Part shown: piece by piece, positions 21,408 to 30,695 of the stretch | How the letters are laid out: every line of letters begins with the position of its first letter | Numbering within the stretch: position 1 is the stretch's first letter | Source of the DNA: a virus | IMG/VR virus record: IMGVR_UViG_3300037117_000188 | Coordinates: 1 to 39,041 of that record | Direction: 5' to 3' (one strand) | DNA: 39,041 bases | Translations under genes and position numbers: made by a program | Notes under the pieces: model-generated | What the model saw: only the letters and a program-made list of their open reading frames with translations | What the model was told of the DNA's origin: nothing | Database searches by the model: none

Positions 21408-21428
21408 TATTTAAATTATGACATGATT

Positions 21429-21452
21429 CCCCCTAGGAAACTAGGGGGTTTT
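21429..21452 (+). terminator. Rho-independent-type hairpin before the HNH gene
   Basis: CCCCCTAG (21429-21436), GAAA loop, CTAGGGGG (21441-21448), then TTTT. It is a stable 8-bp stem with a tetraloop and a U-run immediately before the ATG at 21453. It can end transcripts of the structural operon and also buries the G-rich ribosome site of the HNH gene. Confidence 0.75.
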
Positions 21453-21989
21453 ATGAAAATTACATGTAATAGATGTGAAAAAGAAAAAGAATTAGAAGAA
21501 TTCGTTTCTTCTATGTATGCAAAGAATAAAAAAAGAAAATTATGCAAAGAATGTCATAATGGAAATGTTAGAAAAAAAAGAATCGAAAAATTTGGTACAG
21601 TTAGCGAAAAAAGAATTGAAAGAATAATGGAATATAGAAAATCACAAGGAATTTCTCTTGATCTTCCGATTAAACAAACACGAAAAGGCGAAGGTTATAT
21701 AAATTATTATGGATATCGACAATTTACTGGAAACAAGTTTAAAGATCATCCAAATTCTGATAAAAATGGTAGAATTTTAGAACATATTTTGGTAATGAGT
21801 AATTATATCGGAAGACCAATCCAAAAAGGGGAAATTATTCACCATAAGAATGGAATAAGAGATGATAATCGAATTGAAAATTTAGAATTATGGACTTGTA
21901 GTCATCCTTCCGGATCACGTGTAAAAGATAAAGTTAAATGGGCTATAGATTTTTTAAAAGAATATGGATATAAAGTAGAAAAGGTATAA
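21453..21989 (+). CDS. HNH homing-type endonuclease
   Basis: The 178-aa protein starts at MKITCNRCEKEKEL; an upstream ATG at 21423 would lie in the terminator. The N-terminus has a zinc knuckle (CNRC, CKEC). The HNH core is ILEHILVMSNYIGRPI then EIIHHKNGIRDDNRIENLEL, with the catalytic His-His pair, Asn and final Asn-Leu-Glu. It is free-standing, between two genes that share homologous sequence, a common niche for mobile endonucleases. Confidence 0.9.
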   Translation: MKITCNRCEKEKELEEFVSSMYAKNKKRKLCKECHNGNVRKKRIEKFGTVSEKRIERIMEYRKSQGISLDLPIKQTRKGEGYINYYGYRQFTGNKFKDHPNSDKNGRILEHILVMSNYIGRPIQKGEIIHHKNGIRDDNRIENLELWTCSHPSGSRVKDKVKWAIDFLKEYGYKVEKV

Positions 21990-21991
21990 TA

Positions 21992-22414
21992 ATGGGATCA
22001 CCATTTCCAGGACCTACACCACCTTACAATAACCCTCCGATTGAACCTCAATATTTTCAACCCAGTCAATTTTATATTTCTTCAATCACACTAGGAATAA
22101 ATACAACGATTACAACAATAAAAAATCATAATTATGTGATTGGACAAGCGATTAAATTAATAATTCCTCCTGCCAATGGATGTAGGCAGCTTAATGAAGT
22201 AACAGGATATGTTATTTTGATTCCAACAGCAAATAGTGTTACAACGACAATTAATTCATCAATGAATGTAGATCAATTTGTAAGTTCGTTTTCTTTTAAT
22301 CAGCCACAGATTCTGGCTGTTGGAGATGTTAATACTGGAATTATTTCTTCAACAGGAGCTACAATTCGTAGAATAGCGATATCAGGAGCATTTGTGAATA
22401 TTTCTCCTCTTTAG
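21992..22414 (+). CDS. Structural protein related to the C-terminal half of 20241-21407
   Basis: This 140-aa protein has a Pro-rich start (GSPFPGPTPPYNNPPIEP), then ISSITLGINTTITTIKNHNY, VIGQAIKL, LAVGDVNTG and ISGAFVN, in the same order as in the larger protein. It appears to be a tandem duplicate, now separated by the HNH gene. It is probably a virion protein. Confidence 0.55.
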   Translation: MGSPFPGPTPPYNNPPIEPQYFQPSQFYISSITLGINTTITTIKNHNYVIGQAIKLIIPPANGCRQLNEVTGYVILIPTANSVTTTINSSMNVDQFVSSFSFNQPQILAVGDVNTGIISSTGATIRRIAISGAFVNISPL

Positions 22415-22457
22415 AATAAAATAGAAAAAATTAATATTTCACCATTATAGGTTTATT

Positions 22458-23045
22458 ATGTCAGAAGCAAAAAAACCAAACGTTAGTTCAGAATCAGAAA
22501 AAGAATTAGTTAAAGTTGCCAAACAATTTGAAGATTTCGATCAGAATGTTAAGAATTTGACCTTAGATAGGATGAATTTGGCTCCCAAAGCAGATATCGA
22601 ACCCCAAACCAAAATTGCCCAATCTGATCTTCAAAAAATGAAAGATGTTTATCTAAAACCTGAAAAGGCAATTTCTTGTAGAGACAAGTTTAATGAAGAA
22701 TATCGTGAAGCATACAACTTCGCTAAAGAGTATGTTCACTTCATTGCTGAGAATAAAGAGATTATTGGCGAAACAATTAAACTCTGGACAAGACCATTTG
22801 CAGGAATGCCAGCAGAATATTGGTCTATTCCTTGCAACAAGCCTATTTGGGGTCCAAGATATTTAGCAGAACAGATCAAGAGAAAATTTTATCATCGATT
22901 AGTGATGGATGAGAATAAAACTGTCGGATCAGATGGAAGAGCAACATATTACGGATCAATGGCAGTAGACACGACAATTCCAAGATTAGATGCTCATCCT
23001 GTCATTAATCAAAAATCAATCTTTATGGGAGCTAAGAATTTCTAA
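22458..23045 (+). CDS. Hypothetical protein, head-tail region
   Basis: This 195-aa protein has a charged N-terminal helix and then a compact C-terminal half with Trp/Pro/Tyr motifs (IKLWTRPFAGMPAEYWSIPC; IWGPRYLAEQIKRKFYHRLV). The position suggests a connector or internal head component. No family is recognised. Confidence 0.5.
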   Translation: MSEAKKPNVSSESEKELVKVAKQFEDFDQNVKNLTLDRMNLAPKADIEPQTKIAQSDLQKMKDVYLKPEKAISCRDKFNEEYREAYNFAKEYVHFIAENKEIIGETIKLWTRPFAGMPAEYWSIPCNKPIWGPRYLAEQIKRKFYHRLVMDENKTVGSDGRATYYGSMAVDTTIPRLDAHPVINQKSIFMGAKNF

Positions 23046-23113
23046 TGAATTTGCTTTATTAATATATTACAAGATATTATAAATGCCTGTATAATTATTT
23101 ATAATATAAGAAA

Positions 23114-23318
23114 ATGGAAAAAGTAATATAAAGAAAAGCATACTATTCATCAAAGAGTTCATAGAGCAGTTCACAAGGGAATCTTACTAAGATCTGTTTT
23201 TTGTATAGAATGCAAGAAAATGTGTAAAACTGAAGGTCATCACGAAGATTATTTGAAACCATTGGATGTTATTTGGCTTTGCAGGTTATGCCATGCATCT
23301 AAAATAGAAAAACTGTAA
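23114..23318 (+). pseudogene. Frameshifted small zinc/HNH-like gene
   Basis: In one frame (from 23127) the sequence reads HRAVHKGILLRSVFCIECKK then EGHHEDYLKPLDVIWLCRLC, a C-x-x-C...HH-x-DY...C-x-x-C small phage zinc/HNH-like fold. That frame has no ATG and a stop at 23124; the nearest ATG (23114) is one base out of phase. Either a single-base deletion broke it or it starts at a rare codon. Confidence 0.5.
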
Positions 23319-23337
23319 AGGACTCATTATCAATCTT

Positions 23338-24579
23338 TTGAATGATATCATAACTTATATAAGAAGAATTATCAAAACTCCTTCGAATGCGCAAATCACT
23401 GATAATTTGATAGTCGATTATATTAATCGGTTTTGGATTATGGATGTCGATGCCAGGATTCAATTATTTGATTTGAAAACAACCTATCAATTTCAGACAA
23501 CCCCTGGTATCGATCAATATAACATGCCACTTTATAATATCCAGGGGAGTAATCTACAGGAAAATATTGGTCAATACCCAGTTTATCAAGGATTTTTTTC
23601 TCCTTGTTTTGTAGATGGGATTCAGATTCCTTATTACACGGAAAGAAATCAATTCAATAATATTTGGCCAAATTATCTATTAGAAAAGAAATTTATAGGA
23701 ATAGGCAATGGAACAGTCGGACCTTATACTTTTCCGCTTCCATTTATTCCTAAATTTCCTATACCCATCGTTAATGAGCAATTCTCAGGAATATTAAGAG
23801 GCCATGTTGATATTCAAGGTATAATGGCAGTCCTAAATGCTGGAGGAAATAATGTCGACCCTCCTTTAGTCGAATCAGCAACAGCGTTAATTCCAGATCC
23901 ACAAAATTATCTCTCTGTAATTCCAACAACAAGTATTTTCCCTCAAGTTTATTTTACAAGTACTGATGAAACAGGAAAAAATATTGTCATTTCAGATACA
24001 GGAATATTTCTAGAAGATAATATGTATTGTGGTTTGCTTATGAATCCTGGAAGTGCACCATATGGAAATACAGCTTTATTTAATCCCTTAGATACTACAA
24101 CTTATACAGATACACAGAATACTATAAATTATGTCACTGGAATAGCAAATAATATTTATTTTCCAGAAGCTATTCCTGCCGGAGTTCCAATTAATGTCCA
24201 AGCAGCATTCTATCAATTTGGCCTTCCTAGGGCTATTCTTTACTATAATAATGTTCTTATCTTACGAAGCCCTCCAGATACACAATATCTCATCACCATC
24301 GATGCTTATTTGACTCCAGCAGCATTTTTAAATTCTGGTCAAGCGATACAATTTGCTTACATGTCAGAATATATAGCACGAGGAGCTGCAAGAAAGATTC
24401 TTTCTGATTTAGGAGATAAAGAACAATTTGGATTCTATGAACAATTTTTTAGAGAACAAGAATTGTTAGTCTGGAAAAGAAGCCAACGACAATTTACCTC
24501 TACTCGAGTACAAACAATTTATTCTGGTGGTGGATTTGGTAGTAGTTGGGGTGTAGGATCAGGAACAGGTGTAACATAA
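23338..24579 (+). CDS. Head-tail connector / tail tubular-type protein
   Basis: The 413-aa protein starts with ITYIRRIIKTPSNAQITDNL and IVDYINRFWIMDVDARIQLF, a domain often found in podovirus-type genomes just downstream of the coat gene. TTG 23338 is the first good start; an in-frame ATT at 23326 is better placed for the AAAGG upstream and may be the real one. The C-terminal Gly/Ser-rich tail (GGGFGSSWGVGSGTG) is typical of virion proteins. A connector role is inferred. Confidence 0.55.
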   Translation: MNDIITYIRRIIKTPSNAQITDNLIVDYINRFWIMDVDARIQLFDLKTTYQFQTTPGIDQYNMPLYNIQGSNLQENIGQYPVYQGFFSPCFVDGIQIPYYTERNQFNNIWPNYLLEKKFIGIGNGTVGPYTFPLPFIPKFPIPIVNEQFSGILRGHVDIQGIMAVLNAGGNNVDPPLVESATALIPDPQNYLSVIPTTSIFPQVYFTSTDETGKNIVISDTGIFLEDNMYCGLLMNPGSAPYGNTALFNPLDTTTYTDTQNTINYVTGIANNIYFPEAIPAGVPINVQAAFYQFGLPRAILYYNNVLILRSPPDTQYLITIDAYLTPAAFLNSGQAIQFAYMSEYIARGAARKILSDLGDKEQFGFYEQFFREQELLVWKRSQRQFTSTRVQTIYSGGGFGSSWGVGSGTGVT

Positions 24580-24594
24580 TTTTAGGGGAAAACA

Positions 24595-25212
24595 ATGACA
24601 TTCGATTATTTTAATATAGTTCCAAATGCGCCGAATGATCCTGCTGATGATCAACCAAAAATGCTACAAAATACACAAGCGATATCAGGTTTAATTGCTG
24701 TTGATCATATTGGATTTAATTTAATAAATGGAGGAACTCACACAGTAGTTCATTTAAAGAATAATGCTGGAAATGCAGCACCTCTTATAGGCTTTGGGGA
24801 ATTATATGCTCAAACGATATCAAGTATCATTTCAGACACAGCTCTTTATTACCAAACAGGATCAGGACTTAATATTCAGATGACTGTTAATGGACTTCCA
24901 AACCCTGTTAGTAACACTGCAGGACCTCCTATTCAAAATAGAGGATGGACTTTTCTCCCTGGAGGTATCATTATGAACTATGGAAACATTGTGGATTGTC
25001 CTGTTTCTCCTGCTAATCAAGCAGTTGTTTATCTTCAACCTTATCAAGTTGCTGCTCCTTATATGTTAACTTTTGGTTATTCCGTTTCAGGAAGTATTAC
25101 AACTTATAGTGTCTGGTTAGATAATCCAGGTAGTAACACAAAATTGGGATTTAACATAAAGACAACTGCGCCTATTCATAATGTAATTTATTGGTGTGCA
25201 ATAGGACAATAA
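24595..25212 (+). CDS. Structural protein, likely tail-associated
   Basis: This 205-aa protein is beta-rich, with GWTFLPGGIIMNYGN and YWCAIG segments seen in C-terminal domains of phage tail and fibre proteins. The RBS AGGGGA precedes the ATG. The stop overlaps the next ATG (TAATG), so translation is coupled. Confidence 0.5.
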   Translation: MTFDYFNIVPNAPNDPADDQPKMLQNTQAISGLIAVDHIGFNLINGGTHTVVHLKNNAGNAAPLIGFGELYAQTISSIISDTALYYQTGSGLNIQMTVNGLPNPVSNTAGPPIQNRGWTFLPGGIIMNYGNIVDCPVSPANQAVVYLQPYQVAAPYMLTFGYSVSGSITTYSVWLDNPGSNTKLGFNIKTTAPIHNVIYWCAIGQ

Positions 25213-28200
25213 TGGCTGATCAAATTTATATTGGACAATATTCAAAGGGTCTTAGATCTGATGTAACAGCTTTCAATGTTGATAATGATGCTTTCCCAAC
25301 TCTTTATAATTTCTACTCATGGAGAGGAAGAATTAAAAGAAAGAGGGGAACTGGTCTTCTTGGTAGACTTCAAAGACAAATTTCATTAGCTACAAGTCCA
25401 ACAGCTTGGCAGAAACCTGCCTTAGCGACAGTTGGAGGAGTAGGAGAACTTATTATTCCTTTCAGTTCTTTTACAATCACGAATATTACAAGCAATTCAA
25501 CAGGAACCAGAGATCCTCAACCTGCAATTATTACTACTTCAATACCTCATGATTTTGTTGTTGGTGATTTAGTGAGTATTTCTGGAGTTATAGTATCTAA
25601 AGGAAAAAATCTTAATTTAAACAATTTGACAATTGAAGCAGTTACTTCTACGACAATTACTATAAATGTCACAATAACAACGCAGTATAAATATGTTAGT
25701 GGAGGATTAGTTTTCTCAGGAGAAACATCTTCTATAGCCCCAGGGACTATTAATTTAACAAATACAGCAACAGCTGATCTCTACACTGATCCTAATGAAG
25801 ATGGAACATTATTTAAAAATGGAGTTTTAGATCCAGGAAGCAATATTAATTATGCAACAGGAATAATCACTTTTAGTGGAGCTGGAATTACTACTTTTAT
25901 AGGAACATATGATTATTATCCTGAAGAACCTGTCATGGGTCTTAGAGACTTTGTTCCAAGTCTCCCAACATATACTTCAGTTTCCAACTCTCAATTTCCT
26001 CTTCTACTAGCTTTTGATGTTCAATATAGTTATCAAATCAATCAAAATTCAAATGTGACTAATTTCTATTCCACAAGTTACTACAAGAATTCTCCTCTTC
26101 CTTTAGGAAATTTAGAAAATAATCCTGTAATATGGTCTGGACAGGATTTTGAACAATTTTGGACGATTAATTATTCTGGAGCATTATGGGCAACAAATAA
26201 TAATCCAGGTTTTAATTTCGTTAAAGGTTCGGTCATTGGCACTCTTACAGGAACTACAATTTTATTTAACTTTACATCAGCAGGACTCAATTACACTTCC
26301 TTAGTTGTAGGAGATGTTCTTTGGTTTAATGAATGGCCAGCAGCTCCTGCATCAACAATCAATCAAGTGACAGGAGTTGTTTCTATTAACAGTGGTGCAG
26401 CTGCTGGTAATTATACAGTAACTTTTTCAACATCTGTTACAGTAACGGGAGTTGGTATTACTCAATTATTGACTAATTATATTGAAGGGCAAGATGGAAT
26501 TCGTTGGTATGACGGAGATCCAACTTCAACAACTGGGCTTCCTACTGTACCTCCACAACCATTTGGTTGGGTGAATTTTTCACCTCCATTGACTGCAACT
26601 TCCGTTTCTATTGATAGCACTACTCCTGCTCTTTATTATTTAGTCGGTGCATTGGCAATTCTTCCTTTTAAAGATCGATTACTTTTCTTTTCTCCTTTTA
26701 TTCAAACTTCGAGTGGAGCTCCAATATTATTACAAGATACAGTTCTTTGGAGTTGGAACGGAACTCCATATTATACAGTCGATGCATCTGGCAATCCTTT
26801 TCTTGTACCTATAGGAGAAACAGCAAATCCAAAAGCTTATTATGTAGATCAAACAGGTCTTGGAGATTATCTTCCAGCTGGTGTCACTCTTCCGATTATT
26901 ACTGTTAATTCTAATGAAGATGCTATAATCATTGGATTTGGTGGAAATGGAGGAAAGAAACGATTTGTTTATACAGGAAATGATCTAGAAGCATTCTTAT
27001 TTTTTAATATCACAAATGACATGCCTTCAATGTCTACATTTTCAGCGATTAATTTCGATTCAGGAGTGATAGATATTGGACAATATGGAATTACTTTAAC
27101 CGATCAACAATCATGTGAAAGGATAGATTTAGAAATTCCTGATGAAGTTTTCAAAATCCAGAATGAAAATAATGGACCTCAACGAGTAAATGCAATTAGA
27201 GATTATTTTAAGGAATGGATCTATTTTTCTTATCCTGTCAACAATAGCCAAATAAGAGAATCAAGTGATCAAATTAATATTGTCTATCCTACTCAGACCT
27301 TTCTTTACAATTACAGAGATGATACTTGGGCAATTCTTTATGAGAATTTTACTACTCACGGCAGATATCGAGCACAAAATAAGAAATCTTGGACTACACT
27401 TATTTATAAATCATGGGAAACATGGAGAGAGCCTTGGAATTCTGGTGTTAATTCTGTATTGATGGCTCAAATTATTGCAGGAAATCCTCAAGGATTCGTC
27501 TTAATAAGAAGTGAAGGGACTGGAGAAGCACCATCAGGAACAATTGCGGGTATAATTAATGCTGGAAATGGATACACACAGATAAATTCAGCAAGTCATT
27601 GTGTAACTTCAAATAACCCTATTACTGGATTTGGAGATTATTTATACTTCTTAAGTGCTCTTGGAACGACTTGGATTAATGGACAAATTGGAAAAGTGAT
27701 TAATATAATTGATGAAGATAATTTTGTTGTAGATATTCTTTTCCAAGCTGGAACATATTTAGGTCTTGGAACTTTCACAAGGCTTTCTCAACCACTTTTA
27801 CAAACTAAGCAATTTCCTTTTTATTGGGAACAAGGAAGAAAGACAAGACTTTCTGTTCAAAAATATCTTTTAGAAAAAACTCAAAGTTCTCAGGTCACAT
27901 TAGATATTTATCTAAGTCAAAATGCTGATGATGTTTGGAATAATCCGATAGTTTCTGGGATTCCAAATGGATTGATTTATTCACAAATACTTTTCACTTG
28001 TCCAGAAAGTACCAATTTAGGATTAACTCCTGCAAATGTAAATTTACAAATGTCAACAGGAGTTGCTCAAAATCAAATCTGGCATCGATATAATCAGTCC
28101 TTAATTGGTGATTCTATCCAAATTGGAATAACATTAAATGACTTACAGATGAGAAATATATCTTATGCAACTGATGAAATTGTTCTTCATGGAATTCAAT

Positions 28201-28232
28201 TAACTTTTGAACCTGGGCCTATGGTATCGTGA
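25212..28232 (+). CDS. Large tail structural protein (1006 aa)
   Basis: It starts at MADQIYIGQYSKGLRSD, coupled to the preceding stop; the in-frame GTG at 25191 is unlikely. The opening QYSKGLRSDVTAFNVDNDAF matches large podovirus tail or tail-tube-stabilising proteins. An FCCH-like repeat ITTSIPHDFVVGDLVSISGV lies at about residues 105-124. Long beta-rich stretches and few charges fit a virion protein. It is probably the major tail hub. Confidence 0.6.
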   Translation: MADQIYIGQYSKGLRSDVTAFNVDNDAFPTLYNFYSWRGRIKRKRGTGLLGRLQRQISLATSPTAWQKPALATVGGVGELIIPFSSFTITNITSNSTGTRDPQPAIITTSIPHDFVVGDLVSISGVIVSKGKNLNLNNLTIEAVTSTTITINVTITTQYKYVSGGLVFSGETSSIAPGTINLTNTATADLYTDPNEDGTLFKNGVLDPGSNINYATGIITFSGAGITTFIGTYDYYPEEPVMGLRDFVPSLPTYTSVSNSQFPLLLAFDVQYSYQINQNSNVTNFYSTSYYKNSPLPLGNLENNPVIWSGQDFEQFWTINYSGALWATNNNPGFNFVKGSVIGTLTGTTILFNFTSAGLNYTSLVVGDVLWFNEWPAAPASTINQVTGVVSINSGAAAGNYTVTFSTSVTVTGVGITQLLTNYIEGQDGIRWYDGDPTSTTGLPTVPPQPFGWVNFSPPLTATSVSIDSTTPALYYLVGALAILPFKDRLLFFSPFIQTSSGAPILLQDTVLWSWNGTPYYTVDASGNPFLVPIGETANPKAYYVDQTGLGDYLPAGVTLPIITVNSNEDAIIIGFGGNGGKKRFVYTGNDLEAFLFFNITNDMPSMSTFSAINFDSGVIDIGQYGITLTDQQSCERIDLEIPDEVFKIQNENNGPQRVNAIRDYFKEWIYFSYPVNNSQIRESSDQINIVYPTQTFLYNYRDDTWAILYENFTTHGRYRAQNKKSWTTLIYKSWETWREPWNSGVNSVLMAQIIAGNPQGFVLIRSEGTGEAPSGTIAGIINAGNGYTQINSASHCVTSNNPITGFGDYLYFLSALGTTWINGQIGKVINIIDEDNFVVDILFQAGTYLGLGTFTRLSQPLLQTKQFPFYWEQGRKTRLSVQKYLLEKTQSSQVTLDIYLSQNADDVWNNPIVSGIPNGLIYSQILFTCPESTNLGLTPANVNLQMSTGVAQNQIWHRYNQSLIGDSIQIGITLNDLQMRNISYATDEIVLHGIQLTFEPGPMVS

Positions 28233-28750
28233 CAACGCCTAATACTCCATTATTATCAAGTCCTTATCTTCGAGTTCAAAGATTATTTCCTTATGATGAT
28301 GTTAAGAATTTATCTGGTCAAATTGATCAAGCTTATATTGATATTGCGACTAAAGTAAATTTAAGAACGATTGGAATATTTCCTACTAATTTTCAAGTAG
28401 CGACTGGAGAGACTTGGTATCTAGCTGGAGGAAGTCAAAGACAGCAAACATTACGGCAAGTTTATCCATTTGGACCTATAACGCCAGGTACAACGATTCT
28501 CATTCCAACAGGTATTAATATAAATACCTTATTTCTATTTACTAGGATTTATGGTGAAATTGTCACAATAAGCGGTACGAACTTTAGGCCTATTCCTTAT
28601 ATCAATCCAAATTTGCTTTCCGATGGTATAGGTATATTAGTTGGAAACTTTGGTGCTCCTCCGGTTCAAAATATACAAATAATAGTTGGTGCAACATCTC
28701 CTGCGATTGGTTCTGGTTTCGTTGTGCTTGAATGGTTATCACAATTTTAA
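28229..28750 (+). CDS. Structural protein, tail-associated
   Basis: This 173-aa protein starts at GTG 28229, overlapping the preceding TGA (GTGA). It begins TTPNTPLLSSPYLRVQRLFP and ends VVLEWLSQF; proteins like this commonly follow the large tail gene in related phages. It is beta-rich with no membrane segment. Confidence 0.55.
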   Translation: MTTPNTPLLSSPYLRVQRLFPYDDVKNLSGQIDQAYIDIATKVNLRTIGIFPTNFQVATGETWYLAGGSQRQQTLRQVYPFGPITPGTTILIPTGININTLFLFTRIYGEIVTISGTNFRPIPYINPNLLSDGIGILVGNFGAPPVQNIQIIVGATSPAIGSGFVVLEWLSQF

Positions 28751-28798
28751 TATTAGAAATATTTTGTCCCTGTTATTCTAGGAAAAAAGGATTAATGT

Positions 28799-29452
28799 AT
28801 GCCATTACCTGCAAAAATAAAAATTAAAAAAAATAAACCAATTACAGGATTAAATCGTTCTCGAGGTAAAAGCAAAAAGACATACGAACAAAGTATTATC
28901 GATAATTATAAAAGAAAAAAATCTACTCAAGGAAGAACTGATAGATCTGGTGATATAGTGCCAGAAGGTTACAACAAAGGTCAAATCAATCAATATACTC
29001 CTGAGCAAACCGAATTATATAAACGCTCCTTTGGACAAACTGCTCCTGATAGTTATACATCTAGATTAGCTGCTGGAGATCAATCACTATTCGAAGAGAT
29101 AGAAGCACCAGCATGGAAACAATTTCAACAAGCTCAAGGGCAATTGGGATCAAGATTTAGTGAATTAGCTTCTGGAGCCAATAGCGCAAGGCGAGGAGGA
29201 GGATTCCAAAGAGCAGCTAATCAACAATCATCAGATTTTTCAATGGATTTACAAGCTAAACGACAAGAACTTCAACGAGGAGCTATATCAGATTTAGGCA
29301 ACATGACTCATCAATTACTTGGCGAAAGACCTATTGAAAAATTCTTAGCTCCAAAACCTCAAAAGCCACAAAAACAAGAAAAAAAAGGTTTTGTAGAACA
29401 ATATGGACCATTAATTAATACAGCAGCCAGCTTTGCAGCCGCAATAATATAA
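28799..29452 (+). CDS. Internal virion-type protein, small
   Basis: This 217-aa protein is basic at the start (AKIKIKKNKPITGLNRSRGK), Gln/Ala-rich in the middle (QQAQGQLGSRFSELASGANS) with a C-terminal hydrophobic tail (NTAASFAAAII). It is first of three genes with ejection-protein profiles. Confidence 0.5.
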   Translation: MPLPAKIKIKKNKPITGLNRSRGKSKKTYEQSIIDNYKRKKSTQGRTDRSGDIVPEGYNKGQINQYTPEQTELYKRSFGQTAPDSYTSRLAAGDQSLFEEIEAPAWKQFQQAQGQLGSRFSELASGANSARRGGGFQRAANQQSSDFSMDLQAKRQELQRGAISDLGNMTHQLLGERPIEKFLAPKPQKPQKQEKKGFVEQYGPLINTAASFAAAII

Positions 29453-29462
29453 GGAAAATATT

Positions 29463-30695
29463 ATGGTACAAATTTTACCACAAAGACCTGCCATTCAACA
29501 ACCATCTAAAAGAAGTAAAGTTGCCGAATTTAGTGAAGCAGCTCGTATTGGTTTAACTCCATTCTTAGAAAAAATCATTAAAGAAAAAGATGAAAAAAAA
29601 CAGCAAAAATTGATAAATGAATCACGTGAAAAAGAAAATGAAGCTGTAAAAAAATTGACAGGTTTTGATTTCAGTGGGATTGAAAATGAAGAAACACGAT
29701 CGAAACTTACTCAACAAGCATTTAAATCGGCAGGAAGAAAGAAATTCGTAGATGAATTGAATCTTGGGAAATATGGAATTGGAAAAGAAGAACTTTCTGG
29801 AATAAATGAAACACCAAATATTCAAGAACAACAACAATTTCAAGGAATGGAAGAAGGACAACAAAGATCTCCTAGAGGAGAAATGAAAGTAAAAGTGCGT
29901 TCACTCATTCCAAGAGAAACAATACTTGCAGCAGAAGCAGAAGATCCTCAATTGGCTAATTTATTACAAAAATTTAATGAAAATCAAACTGATGAAGCAC
30001 GACATCAAGAAAAACAATTTACAGAAGCTCAAGAAAGATCACCAGAAACACAACGACAAAAGCATTTGATAAAAGCAGAAGCAGAAGCAGATTCAAAATA
30101 TGTCACTGATCTTAATAATTCTTTAAAATCAAATATCCAAAAGACAAGAAGTTTAGAAAATTTAAAGAAATTAAATGAGAAAAATGTCACTGGAAAAGCT
30201 TTTGAAAAAGGTCTAGAAAAAACTGGATTTATAAATTTTACCTCAGAAGGAAGAAGAGAATTTGCTGCTGAAGTAAAAAATCTAATTTCTGATATTAAAA
30301 CTATTTTAGGTGGCCAATTTTCTAATTTTGAGTTTCAAACAATATTGAACGCATATCCTTCGGCTGATTTTAGCAAAGAAGCTAATAGAGCTATTATCAA
30401 TAATTTAGAGGTTTTTCAGGATATAAAAAATAAAGAATATGAAATTGCTCAACAATTAATTGATCAAAATGGTGGTGATATTACTCCAAAAATCCAATTT
30501 TCGGTTAATAAAAAAGTTCAAGAATATACAAATTCAAGAGCTGATGAAATTAAAAGAAATACTCAGAAAATCATCAATGAACAACATAATATTCCAAAAG
30601 GTCATACATTTCTTATAGATCCAAATGGTGAAGAAATATCAGTACCAAATGATAAAGTTGATGAATTGTTAGAATTTGGAGCTCAATATCCATGA
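29463..30695 (+). CDS. Coiled-coil internal virion-type protein
   Basis: The 410-aa protein is dominated by charged Glu/Lys/Gln helices (KIIKEKDEKKQQKLINESRE; LKSNIQKTRSLENLKKLNEK). It overlaps the next start by 4 nt. Its profile and place between tail and fibre genes suggest a protein ejected with the DNA; no specific motif shows it. Confidence 0.5.
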   Translation: MVQILPQRPAIQQPSKRSKVAEFSEAARIGLTPFLEKIIKEKDEKKQQKLINESREKENEAVKKLTGFDFSGIENEETRSKLTQQAFKSAGRKKFVDELNLGKYGIGKEELSGINETPNIQEQQQFQGMEEGQQRSPRGEMKVKVRSLIPRETILAAEAEDPQLANLLQKFNENQTDEARHQEKQFTEAQERSPETQRQKHLIKAEAEADSKYVTDLNNSLKSNIQKTRSLENLKKLNEKNVTGKAFEKGLEKTGFINFTSEGRREFAAEVKNLISDIKTILGGQFSNFEFQTILNAYPSADFSKEANRAIINNLEVFQDIKNKEYEIAQQLIDQNGGDITPKIQFSVNKKVQEYTNSRADEIKRNTQKIINEQHNIPKGHTFLIDPNGEEISVPNDKVDELLEFGAQYP

